Both the position numbers and the translations under genes were made by a program. Below, piece after piece: positions 45,218-55,407 of a DNA stretch of 64,000 nucleotides (within the stretch, counting starts at the first letter, position 1; the number at the start of each line of letters is the position of its first letter). Below the pieces are notes generated by a model. That model saw only the letters and a list, made by a program, of their open reading frames with translations, was not told the DNA's origin and made no database searches. Source of the DNA: Opacimonas sp002292215 (GTDB taxonomy: Bacteria > Pseudomonadota > Gammaproteobacteria > Enterobacterales > Alteromonadaceae); contig OX044360.1 in assembly GCA_943846745.1 (NCBI GenBank), positions 1,116,001-1,180,000 on the forward strand, in the 5' to 3' direction.

Positions 45218-46597
45218 ATGTCAAAATTTTCTTGGTTCGTGATCATCAGCGTAATAGTCGTGACCGGCGTATCCTTAAATTGGGATAAATTGAATCCCAA
45301 CAATGTTCCGATATTTGCGTTTGTGCCTATGAACAGTTCAGAGGGCGCGAGTAACAGCGCCAATGCAGCTAAGATGCGCGCATTAGTCGATAGCGCTGAA
45401 TTACCTAAAACAGTTAAATCTGAACAAATTGTATTCGGTTTAGGCTGTTTTTGGGGCGCAGAGAAAAATTTCGCTGCGCTGCCAGGGGTCATTGATGTCG
45501 TATCCGGCTATGCTGATGGTCGAGGATTCGATGCAACCTATCGTAATATTACGCAAGCACAGCAGCGTTTTAACCCAGATAATTATGCTGAAGTGATTCA
45601 AGTTAGCTTTAATCCGATGCTGATCAGTGTCCAAGATTTAATCATTGCGTTTTACGAAATGCATAATCCAACACAAGCTAATGGCCAAGGTAATGATATT
45701 GGTACGCAATATCGTTCGACCATCTTATATTCCCAGCCTGAGCATGCACAAAAGGCACAATATCTAACTCAGCTTTACCAACAAATATTAACCCAAAACA
45801 ACTATGGCTCAATCACAACCCGTATCAAGCCCTTAGATACGTTTTATCCCGCCGAAGCATACCACCAAGACTATATCGCCAAAAACCCGAATGGTTACTG
45901 CCCAGACCATTCCACCGGCGTTCGTTTTGATGGTTCGGTTGAACGCGTCGTCGCAATGGATAACACAGCATTATTACAAGGTCAGCACATTGTCGTCATT
46001 GATGCCCCTGATTGCCCATATTGTGAAAAGTTTAAAGCCGATGTAGCCACATCTTATGCCGGTAGCATTCCTATGCATTTTCGAGGAGCACAACAATTGC
46101 AAGGTTTAAGTGTCAGTTCTCCTACTTGGGCGACACCTACATTGTTATTTATGCAAGATGGTATAGAAGTTCATGGAGTGCAAGGCTATGTCGCTCCAAA
46201 AAAATTCTATCAACTGCTAGGTGCATTTAAACTGGGTGATTCTGAAGCGTTTAATGTTGCGTTTAATAAAGGCACTGATTCACAATTTTGTAAGCAATAC
46301 GAACAGTTCAAAAATGTCGGAGCCGGTGTATTTACCGATACGCTCAGTGGTGAACCATTATTTGATACCGATTATCAATTTAACTCTGGCACTGGCTGGT
46401 TGTCATTTACTCAGGCTATAGGTGATAGTGTTACATATCATGAAGATAATAGTTTAGGGATGCGCAGAATTGCACTAAAAGCCAAAACCAGTGGGATACA
46501 TTTAGGTCATGTCTTTGATGATGGTCCTAACGGCAAGCCGCGCTACTGTATTAATGCCACAGTGTTAGGTTTTGAGCCGCGTGTTAAAGGATCTTAG
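45218..46597 (+). CDS. Three-domain methionine sulfoxide reductase (MsrA-thioredoxin-MsrB)
   Basis: A 459-residue exported or membrane-anchored protein with an N-terminal hydrophobic segment (residues 5-20). The MsrA domain (about 70-235) has the catalytic GCFWG motif with C77. A thioredoxin-like domain (about 255-335) has CPYC at 266-269 and a cis-proline WATPTLLF segment. The MsrB domain (about 350-455) has GTGWLSF, HLGHVFDDGP and the catalytic Cys in RYCIN (C444). The usual MsrB zinc CxxC pairs are absent: LSGEPLF stands where a cysteine is common, and SGIHLGHV where another is expected. The protein would repair oxidised methionines in the envelope, with the central domain as a possible electron relay. 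Confidence 0.88.
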   Translation: MSKFSWFVIISVIVVTGVSLNWDKLNPNNVPIFAFVPMNSSEGASNSANAAKMRALVDSAELPKTVKSEQIVFGLGCFWGAEKNFAALPGVIDVVSGYADGRGFDATYRNITQAQQRFNPDNYAEVIQVSFNPMLISVQDLIIAFYEMHNPTQANGQGNDIGTQYRSTILYSQPEHAQKAQYLTQLYQQILTQNNYGSITTRIKPLDTFYPAEAYHQDYIAKNPNGYCPDHSTGVRFDGSVERVVAMDNTALLQGQHIVVIDAPDCPYCEKFKADVATSYAGSIPMHFRGAQQLQGLSVSSPTWATPTLLFMQDGIEVHGVQGYVAPKKFYQLLGAFKLGDSEAFNVAFNKGTDSQFCKQYEQFKNVGAGVFTDTLSGEPLFDTDYQFNSGTGWLSFTQAIGDSVTYHEDNSLGMRRIALKAKTSGIHLGHVFDDGPNGKPRYCINATVLGFEPRVKGS

Positions 46598-46607
46598 CTG
46601 CGTTTTA

Positions 46608-47072
46608 TCATTCACCAAAGCGCATATCTATGTGCATGATCCCATCTTCATCATAGGCTGCTGAGATGGGGTTAAAGCCCAGACGGGTATAAAAATCTTG
46701 CAGATAGGTTTGCGCACCAATCACTATATCGTTCTCAGGCCACTGTTGATGACAAGTGGTTAACGCTGCTTGCATAATGGTCGTTGCTAAGCCATGTCCT
46801 CGTGCCGCTCCGGCAACAACCACACGACCAACACTTGCAGCATCAGTATACGAAAGCCCAGGTGCTAAACAACGCGCGTAGCCTACCAACACATCACCGT
46901 TAAAGTACAAGAGATGCTGTGTATCAGCATGCAGGTCTTTATCATCCAAATCAGGATATACACAGTTTTGTTCTACCACAAACACATCGCTGCGTAGTTT
47001 CAACATCGCATACAGTTCAAAATTACTTAATTGGGCGAAAGATTTTACGGACAGCTCGGCGGTTGATGGCAT
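46608..47072 (-). CDS. elaA: GNAT-family acetyltransferase ElaA
   Basis: A 154-residue N-acetyltransferase recognised by LYAMLKLRSDVFVVEQNCVYPDLDDKD near the start and the acetyl-CoA loop GRVVVAGAARGHGLATTIM. This matches E. coli ElaA in length and order. Substrate unknown. Convergent with the msr gene with only ten bases between the stops. Confidence 0.88.
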   Translation of the reverse strand: MPSTAELSVKSFAQLSNFELYAMLKLRSDVFVVEQNCVYPDLDDKDLHADTQHLLYFNGDVLVGYARCLAPGLSYTDAASVGRVVVAGAARGHGLATTIMQAALTTCHQQWPENDIVIGAQTYLQDFYTRLGFNPISAAYDEDGIMHIDMRFGE

Positions 47073-47176
47073 AAATATTAGCTTCTCATTGGGATGGTAA
47101 AAACTGTAAGACTGACATACTATATTTTTATTTTATGGAAATCACGTGATGAGTTTTTTCGGGCTTTATTCGGTCA

Positions 47177-47212
47177 CAAAAAAACGCTAGTCCTTTGCAG
47201 AAGTAGCGTTTC
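47177..47212 (-). terminator. Terminator of adk
   Basis: On the minus strand a stem AACGCTA/TAGCGTT is followed by a T run (the A run at 47177-47184 on the plus strand), 24 bases after the adk stop. Confidence 0.8.
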
Positions 47213-47233
47213 TAAGAATATTGGTTAAAGCAA

Positions 47234-47878
47234 TTAACCTAATAATTCAGCCAACTGTGCACTGACGTTATCTACCGGTTGAGTGCCGTCAAATTTATGA
47301 TAACCACAATGACCAGCAGCAGCTTCAGCTTGATAATACTCAACTAACGGCTTGGTTTGAGTATGATAAATGCCTAAGCGATCACGCACTGTGGACTCTT
47401 TATCATCATCACGAATACTTAAATCATCACCCGTTTCATCATCTTTACCTTCCACTTTAGGCGGGTTATAAACGATATGATAAACACGACCTGACGCAGA
47501 ATGAACACGACGCCCCCCCATACGCTCAACAATGACATCATCAGGGACATCAAATTCTAAGCAATAATCAACCTTAACACCGGCATCTTTCATCGCATCG
47601 GCTTGTGGAATAGTACGCGGAAAACCGTCTAGTAAAAAACCACTAGCACAATCGGCTTGTGCTATACGCTCTTTTACTAAACCAATGATAATATCATCAG
47701 AAACTAATTGACCCGCATCCATTACTTTCTTAGCAGCCATACCCATCTCGGTGCCTGCTTTAATCGCGCCACGTAGCATATCACCCGTAGAAATTTGTGG
47801 GATACCAAACTTACCCATTAAAAATTGAGCTTGAGTTCCTTTTCCGGCACCTGGTGCACCTAATAAAATGATGCGCAT
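47234..47878 (-). CDS. adk: Adenylate kinase
   Basis: Interconverts AMP, ADP and ATP. The P-loop GAPGAGKGT is at residues 7-15, DGFPRT lies in the NMP region and a long LID domain (about 120-160) carries GRVYHIVYNPPKVEGKDD with no zinc cysteines. The length of 214 residues equals E. coli Adk. It follows htpG after 189 bases that include a terminator. Confidence 0.97.
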   Translation of the reverse strand: MRIILLGAPGAGKGTQAQFLMGKFGIPQISTGDMLRGAIKAGTEMGMAAKKVMDAGQLVSDDIIIGLVKERIAQADCASGFLLDGFPRTIPQADAMKDAGVKVDYCLEFDVPDDVIVERMGGRRVHSASGRVYHIVYNPPKVEGKDDETGDDLSIRDDDKESTVRDRLGIYHTQTKPLVEYYQAEAAAGHCGYHKFDGTQPVDNVSAQLAELLG

Positions 47879-48017
47879 TGTGCATCCTCCATATTTAAAA
47901 TGTTAATAATTTTGTCTGTGGCTAAGTTACCTATTAATTGAATCTGTTTCAACCTAAATTGGTAATACCATCGGATCTTTACGACTAATAGCGCAAAGAA
48001 TAGACGACTCGCCACAA

Positions 48018-48047
48018 ACAAAAAGGCAGCATCTAAATGCTGCCTTT
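48018..48047 (-). terminator. Terminator of htpG
   Basis: A perfect ten-base stem (AAAGGCAGCA with TGCTGCCTTT) with a six-base loop; on the minus strand a T-rich tract follows. A and T tracts on both sides make it potentially bidirectional. Confidence 0.85.
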
Positions 48048-48067
48048 ATTATTGACTACTCGTTAAG

Positions 48068-49990
48068 CTATTTTGATAAGCTTAATAACAGGCTATTTAG
48101 GTTTTGTACAAATGCAGCTGGATCTTTTAAGCTACCTTGTTCAGATAATGCCGCTTGATCAAACAGCACGCCACTCCAACGCTTAAACTGATCTTCGTCT
48201 TGTACATCAGCTAAATGTTTTACTAGTGCATGCTCAGGATTAAGTTCTAACTTATATTTGACTTCTGGTACAGGTTGACCCGCTGCTTGCATTAACTTCA
48301 CCATTTGTGTGGTCATGCCATTATCATCCGCCACGATACAAGCTGGAGATTCTGTTAAACGGTGCGTGAATTTGACTTCTTTAACTTTATCACCTAATGC
48401 TTCTTTCACTCGAGCTAAGACACCTTCTATAGCCTTTTCAGCTTCTTCTTTAGCTGACTTATCGTCTTCTGAATCTAACTCATCTAAGTTACCTTGGGCA
48501 ATAGATTGAAATGATTTTTCTTCAAATTCACTCAAGTGAGACATCAACCATTCATCAATACGCTCTGACATTAATAACACTTCGATGCCTTTTTTGCGGA
48601 AGATTTCTAAATGTGGACTCGATTTGGCAGCTTGATAAGAATCAGCGGTCACATAATAAATCTTGTCTTGGGTCTCTTGCATACGAGCTATGTAATCAGC
48701 TAAAGAAACATTTTCAATGTCCGAATCATTATGAGTCGATGCGAAACGTAATAAGCTGGCAATTTTTTCTTTATTGGCAAAATCTTCTGCAGGACCTTCT
48801 TTTAATACGTTACCAAACTCAGACCAAAATCCTTGATAGGTTTCTGCGTCTTTCTTGGCCATTTTTTCAAGCATTTGCAGCACTTTCTTAGTACAACCAT
48901 TACGCATTGCTTGCGTGATCTTGTTGTCTTGTAATATTTCGCGAGAAACATTCAACGGTAAATCATTTGAATCTAACAGGCCTTTAACAAAACGTAAATA
49001 CGTCGGCATGAATTGCTCTGCGTCATCCATAATAAAGACACGCTGTACAAACAATTTAAGACCATGCTTTTGATCACGGTTATACATGTCAAAAGGGGCT
49101 TTAGAGGGTATATACAATAAACTTGTGTATTCAGTTTTACCTTCAACACGATTATGCGACCAGGTTAATGGATCAGCAAAGTCATGTGATACATGCTTAT
49201 AAAACTCCGTATATTCTTCATCAGAAATATCAGATTTTTCGCGTGTCCATAACGCAGTAGCCTTATTAATTGGCTCCCACTTAGCTGGCTGACCTGGAAT
49301 TTTTTCACCATCTGGACCATCTGACTCAGGCACTTCTGCTGTGAACATTTGCACTGGAATACTAATATGGTCAGAGTATTTGGTTATAATTGAACGTAGT
49401 TTCCAATCGTCACAAAACTCTTTATCGTCTTCACGAATATGTAATGTAATTTCAGTACCGCGGGTATCTTTTACGATGTCGGTCGTAGTGAACTCACCTT
49501 CCCCTTGAGATTCCCACATTACGCCTTCAGAGGCTGGGGCGCCTGCTGCACGAGTTTTAACCGTGACGTTATCTGCTACAATAAATGCAGAGTAAAAACC
49601 AACACCAAATTGGCCAATCAACTGAGAATCTTTTGCTTGGTCGCCAGATAAATGCGAAAAGAAATCAGAGGTGCCTGATTTAGCAATAGTCCCTAAATTA
49701 GCAATAACTTCATCTTTGTTCATGCCAATACCATTATCACTAATGGTAATCGTGCCGGCTTCTTTGTTGCATGAAACCTTGACGTGTAAATCACCGTCAT
49801 TTTCATACAAAGCATCATTAGATAATGCTTTAAAGCGAAGTTTGTCGGCAGCATCTGCGGCGTTAGAAACAAGCTCGCGTAGAAAAATTTCTTTGTTTGA
49901 ATATAAAGAATGGATCATCAACTGTAGTAGTTGCTTTACTTCCGTTTGGAAACCGTGAGTTTGAGTTTGTGTATCGACAGTATCAGTCAT
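48068..49990 (-). CDS. htpG: Chaperone HtpG (Hsp90)
   Basis: A bacterial Hsp90 of 640 residues. The N-terminal GHKL ATPase domain has LRELVSNAADAADKLR, ISDNGIGM and GQFGVGFYSAF; the middle domain includes the conserved catalytic-arginine region LPLNVSREILQ. It is preceded by a heat-shock promoter and follows recR on the same strand, the order known from E. coli. Confidence 0.98.
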   Translation of the reverse strand: MTDTVDTQTQTHGFQTEVKQLLQLMIHSLYSNKEIFLRELVSNAADAADKLRFKALSNDALYENDGDLHVKVSCNKEAGTITISDNGIGMNKDEVIANLGTIAKSGTSDFFSHLSGDQAKDSQLIGQFGVGFYSAFIVADNVTVKTRAAGAPASEGVMWESQGEGEFTTTDIVKDTRGTEITLHIREDDKEFCDDWKLRSIITKYSDHISIPVQMFTAEVPESDGPDGEKIPGQPAKWEPINKATALWTREKSDISDEEYTEFYKHVSHDFADPLTWSHNRVEGKTEYTSLLYIPSKAPFDMYNRDQKHGLKLFVQRVFIMDDAEQFMPTYLRFVKGLLDSNDLPLNVSREILQDNKITQAMRNGCTKKVLQMLEKMAKKDAETYQGFWSEFGNVLKEGPAEDFANKEKIASLLRFASTHNDSDIENVSLADYIARMQETQDKIYYVTADSYQAAKSSPHLEIFRKKGIEVLLMSERIDEWLMSHLSEFEEKSFQSIAQGNLDELDSEDDKSAKEEAEKAIEGVLARVKEALGDKVKEVKFTHRLTESPACIVADDNGMTTQMVKLMQAAGQPVPEVKYKLELNPEHALVKHLADVQDEDQFKRWSGVLFDQAALSEQGSLKDPAAFVQNLNSLLLSLSK

Positions 49991-50036
49991 GCTTGCATAT
50001 CTCCAGAAACAAAATAAGGTAATGTTTTATGATTAG

Positions 50037-50070
50037 ATATGTAAGGTTGTAACTATTTTTTTCAAGGGGG
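50037..50070 (-). promoter_or_regulatory. Sigma-32-type promoter of htpG
   Basis: On the minus strand CCCCCTTGAAA (plus positions 50060-50070) is a near-perfect heat-shock -35 element, and TTACATAT (50037-50044) about 15 bases downstream partly matches the -10 element. It lies about 50 bases before the htpG start. Confidence 0.7.
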
Positions 50071-50129
50071 ATAGTTAATAAATTTGAAAACTTATTAACA
50101 AGCTATCGAATATAGCCCCCCATTTGTAG

Positions 50130-50729
50130 CTAAATAGCACGACGTCCTGAAAAAGCGTGCGTTAACGTATTGCCATCGATATATTCTAATTCACCACCCA
50201 CAGGAACACCGTGAGCAATTCGGGTAGCAACAATCTCGTGCTTTTGACACATCTGCCCGATGTAATGCGCGGTTGCTTCACCTTCTACGGTAGGGTTTGT
50301 GGCAAGAATCACTTCTTGAATATTTTGTTCTGCTAAGCGTTTGGCTAAAATATCTAAGCCTATTTCACTCGGCCCAATCCCATCAATCGGTGATAAATGC
50401 CCCATTAACACAAAGTACTGCCCGCCAAATTCTGCAGTTTGTTCAATCGCTAGAATATCTTGCGGAGATTCAACAATACATAATGTTTGAGACTGTTGCC
50501 GAGATGGACTAGCGCAAATACCGCATAACTGACTTTCGGTAAAAGTTCGACAAGATTCACAATGAGTTACGTGTTCCATCGCATCATGTAATGCATGACT
50601 TAGGCGCATTGCGCCAGGTCGATTACGCTCAAGTAAAAGAAACGCCATACGCTGAGCTGACTTAGCACCAACACCTGGTAAGCATTTAAAGCTTTCGATT
50701 AATTCGGTAATAAGAGGGCTGTATTTCAT
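50130..50729 (-). CDS. recR: Recombination mediator protein RecR
   Basis: Acts with RecO and RecF to load RecA at gaps. The helix-hairpin-helix (LPGVGAKSAQRMAF) is followed by a zinc finger with C57, C60, C69 and C72 and a Toprim domain. Length 199 residues. In many gammaproteobacteria it directly follows ybaB; here a plus-strand membrane-protein gene lies in between. Confidence 0.97.
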   Translation of the reverse strand: MKYSPLITELIESFKCLPGVGAKSAQRMAFLLLERNRPGAMRLSHALHDAMEHVTHCESCRTFTESQLCGICASPSRQQSQTLCIVESPQDILAIEQTAEFGGQYFVLMGHLSPIDGIGPSEIGLDILAKRLAEQNIQEVILATNPTVEGEATAHYIGQMCQKHEIVATRIAHGVPVGGELEYIDGNTLTHAFSGRRAI

Positions 50730-50913
50730 GATAGTTCTAAGTCCAATCGCAATATAATTTATTGCTATAATAATTGGAATATTTTACTCTAATTTTGCAA
50801 TGACTGCACTGTTTTGGAATGACTGTTATCACAAAGAAGGTTTTTATATCAGGCGAGTAATTATGCTACCCTACTCATTAAGATATCCCATACAATAATA
50901 ATGAAAATACTTT

Positions 50914-51912
50914 ATGGCATTACCTACACCACAAACAGAACAGGAAACTCCCGAACGTCGAACGTCGTTTCGAACTAAAATGCATGATTTTATGCGCCAA
51001 CAACAAATTCGTTTTGCGCAATTTTCAACTCGCGTCAACACATTACATGTGATGCAATGGGCTAAACGATATAATCCTTCGCAGTGGTGTTATTTTACAG
51101 CCAGTACCTTATTGTTATTGACTGCATTCACGGATGGCAGTTATTTACCACTTGTGGCCCTCATCGCTTTTGTGGGTTTAATTCGCGAACTAATCAATGT
51201 ATTTCATCGAATTTGGTCGACGACTTTAGGCAAAAGCTTCACGCTTATTACTTATGCTAGCACTGCCAATCTTGCACTTGCGTTTGCTGCGTTAAAAATA
51301 AATCTGATCACCGGTGTCGAGCCGATGCCATTTATATTTACCCTAGGTTTTACAACACTCGTGCTTATGCCCTTCTGGATTGCATTGTCTAGTCTAGTGA
51401 TGTTTATGTTGATATTAATTTTAGCCAATATTTGGTTGCTTATATCCATTCCTATTCGTTTAATTGGGATCCCATTAGAGATCCATTGGGAAGATAAACA
51501 CCGTGCAATGCTGACCATGTTAATGCGCATTATCCTAATCCCAATAGTCTTAGTGCATTTAATCAATGTCATGTTGCCCTATATTGGACAAGATGTAATA
51601 AGTGATCAGAATGGCTTTTCACTGAATATTGGTGATGATTTAAGTGATGCAGCTGTTAATAATATTGAGAGCAATGATGATATGATAAACATAGGTATAA
51701 CCGAACAACAACGGCTAGTTGAAAATGTTATTGCTAAGTTTATCTTCTATTTTGAAGCTTATCCGCGCAGCGCCTGTATCAAATCTGACAACGAAAAATC
51801 GGTTATTTTGGATGACTATACGGTACTGCTGATCAGCGAGAATAATTCGGCCATACATGGATATGATTATATCGTCAAAAAATGCGTATCACGAGCAAGT
51901 AGTGGCGAATAA
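50914..51912 (+). CDS. Multi-spanning membrane protein, unknown
   Basis: A 332-residue protein with a charged N-terminal tail (residues 1-60), about six hydrophobic segments between residues 65 and 230, and a soluble C-terminal part of about 100 residues with two cysteines. I recognise no family. It is on the strand opposite to recR and ybaB and divides the usual ybaB-recR pair. The YITCAS-like ribosome context is weak, but the long hydrophobic pattern and codon use support a real gene. Confidence 0.7.
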   Translation: MALPTPQTEQETPERRTSFRTKMHDFMRQQQIRFAQFSTRVNTLHVMQWAKRYNPSQWCYFTASTLLLLTAFTDGSYLPLVALIAFVGLIRELINVFHRIWSTTLGKSFTLITYASTANLALAFAALKINLITGVEPMPFIFTLGFTTLVLMPFWIALSSLVMFMLILILANIWLLISIPIRLIGIPLEIHWEDKHRAMLTMLMRIILIPIVLVHLINVMLPYIGQDVISDQNGFSLNIGDDLSDAAVNNIESNDDMINIGITEQQRLVENVIAKFIFYFEAYPRSACIKSDNEKSVILDDYTVLLISENNSAIHGYDYIVKKCVSRASSGE

Positions 51913-51934
51913 TTTGTCTGACTATAACCAACAA

Positions 51935-51966
51935 CGCCAGTGAATATTCTGCAATAAACACTGGCG
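51935..51966. terminator. Possible bidirectional terminator between the membrane gene and ybaB
   Basis: Perfect eight-base arms (CGCCAGTG and CACTGGCG) with a 16-base loop between two convergent genes. No T tract follows, so confidence is limited. Confidence 0.35.
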
Positions 51967-52009
51967 CTAGGTATGATTTAATTGATATCAATTAATTATA
52001 AAGAGCAAC

Positions 52010-52336
52010 TTAAAACGGCATCTTAAAGCCCGGTGGTAAATTCATACCACCAGTCACATCACCCATTTTTTCTTTGGTGGTTTCTGCTACACGACGAACC
52101 GCATCATTACACGCAGCTGCAACTAGATCTTCAATCATGTCTTTATCATCGTCCATTAACGCTTCATCAATATGCACGCGCTTGACGTTATGATTACAGG
52201 TCATAGTGACTTTGACCATACCAGCACCGGCTTCACCAATGACTTCGATAGTCGCTAGTTCTTCTTGTGACTTTTGCATGCGCTCTTGCATTTGCTGCGC
52301 TTGCTTCATGATATTTCCCATACCACCTTTAAACAT
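52010..52336 (-). CDS. ybaB: YbaB/EbfC nucleoid-associated protein
   Basis: A small DNA-binding protein of 108 residues that forms tweezer-like dimers. The pattern GGMGNIMKQAQQMQERMQKSQEELA at the start and the C-terminal GMNLPPGFKMPF are characteristic. It directly follows dnaX, 15 bases after its stop, which is the common arrangement. Confidence 0.96.
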   Translation of the reverse strand: MFKGGMGNIMKQAQQMQERMQKSQEELATIEVIGEAGAGMVKVTMTCNHNVKRVHIDEALMDDDKDMIEDLVAAACNDAVRRVAETTKEKMGDVTGGMNLPPGFKMPF

Positions 52337-52351
52337 AATGATTCTTCCTTT

Positions 52352-54610
<2,259 letters not shown>

Positions 54611-54616
54611 AATTAA

Positions 54617-55153
54617 TTAATCGCCTTCAAATTCGCAGATTGCGTATGGTGTAATCCCGGCCTCTTTTAGTCGGATATCACCACCAATATCAGGCAATGA
54701 AATAACAAATCCAGCATGCTCAACAATACCACCAAGACGCTTAATTAGCTTCGCAGTGGCAATCATAGTTCCACCGGTAGCGAGTAGATCATCAAGCATT
54801 AAGACACGCTCACCAGGATCGACCGCATCGGTATGAATTTCTAAATTATCCGTGCCATATTCGAGTTCATATTCTTCAGAAATGGTTTCACGTGGCAATT
54901 TACCAGGCTTACGCACCGGAATAAAACCGACACCTAATGCCAAAGCTAAAGGGGCACCAAAAAGAAAACCTCGTGCTTCCGTGCCTGCGATTTTATCAAA
55001 TTTATGGTCTTTGAAATGTTCAGCTAGCAGAGTGATACATTGCATGAATGCATCGTGATCCTCTAGGACGCTGGTAACGTCGCGAAACATGATACCCGGT
55101 TTAGGGTAATCCGGAATGGTTTTAATAACCGATTTGATATATTCGCCTGACAA
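54617..55153 (-). CDS. apt: Adenine phosphoribosyltransferase
   Basis: A purine salvage enzyme that makes AMP from adenine and PRPP. The PRPP-binding motif LMLDDLLATGGT is at residues 118-129 and RGFLFGAPLA at 61-70. Length 178 residues. It is the first gene of apt-dnaX-ybaB, and a 42-codon gene lies just upstream. Confidence 0.96.
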   Translation of the reverse strand: MSGEYIKSVIKTIPDYPKPGIMFRDVTSVLEDHDAFMQCITLLAEHFKDHKFDKIAGTEARGFLFGAPLALALGVGFIPVRKPGKLPRETISEEYELEYGTDNLEIHTDAVDPGERVLMLDDLLATGGTMIATAKLIKRLGGIVEHAGFVISLPDIGGDIRLKEAGITPYAICEFEGD

Positions 55154-55175
55154 AATTCACCCTTTTATAGTTATT

Positions 55176-55304
55176 TTACTTAGAGATATAGAATACGAAC
55201 CAACCGCAAATTGCGTTCAATAAAGGCATAGCTAGCAAAACCGCAACGGCTGCAAGAAAATACCAAACATTGAATGGGTCTTTGAAATTAGAATCAGATG
55301 ACAT
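55176..55304 (-). CDS. Small membrane protein of 42 residues
   Basis: A 42-codon frame starting MSSDSNFKDPFNVWYF, with one hydrophobic segment from about residue 14 to 40. A strong AGGAG ribosome site lies seven bases before the ATG, which argues for a real gene. It lies 22 bases upstream of apt on the same strand and is probably co-transcribed. It is too short for routine ORF lists. I do not recognise a family; it is perhaps an inner-membrane small protein of the single-pass type. Confidence 0.7.
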   Translation of the reverse strand: MSSDSNFKDPFNVWYFLAAVAVLLAMPLLNAICGWFVFYISK

Positions 55305-55407
55305 TGTACTACTCCTAAGGGGTTCGTAAATAGAAAATTTTAATGGCGAGGAGTTTAAAGGAATCTAAGCTAAATTAATAGCCTAGATATCCAATAGTCT
55401 AATAGGA

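Noticed and set aside
48511..48891. 126-codon frame antisense to htpG
   Set aside because: htpG is certain here and the antisense frame has no ribosome site or recognisable motif.
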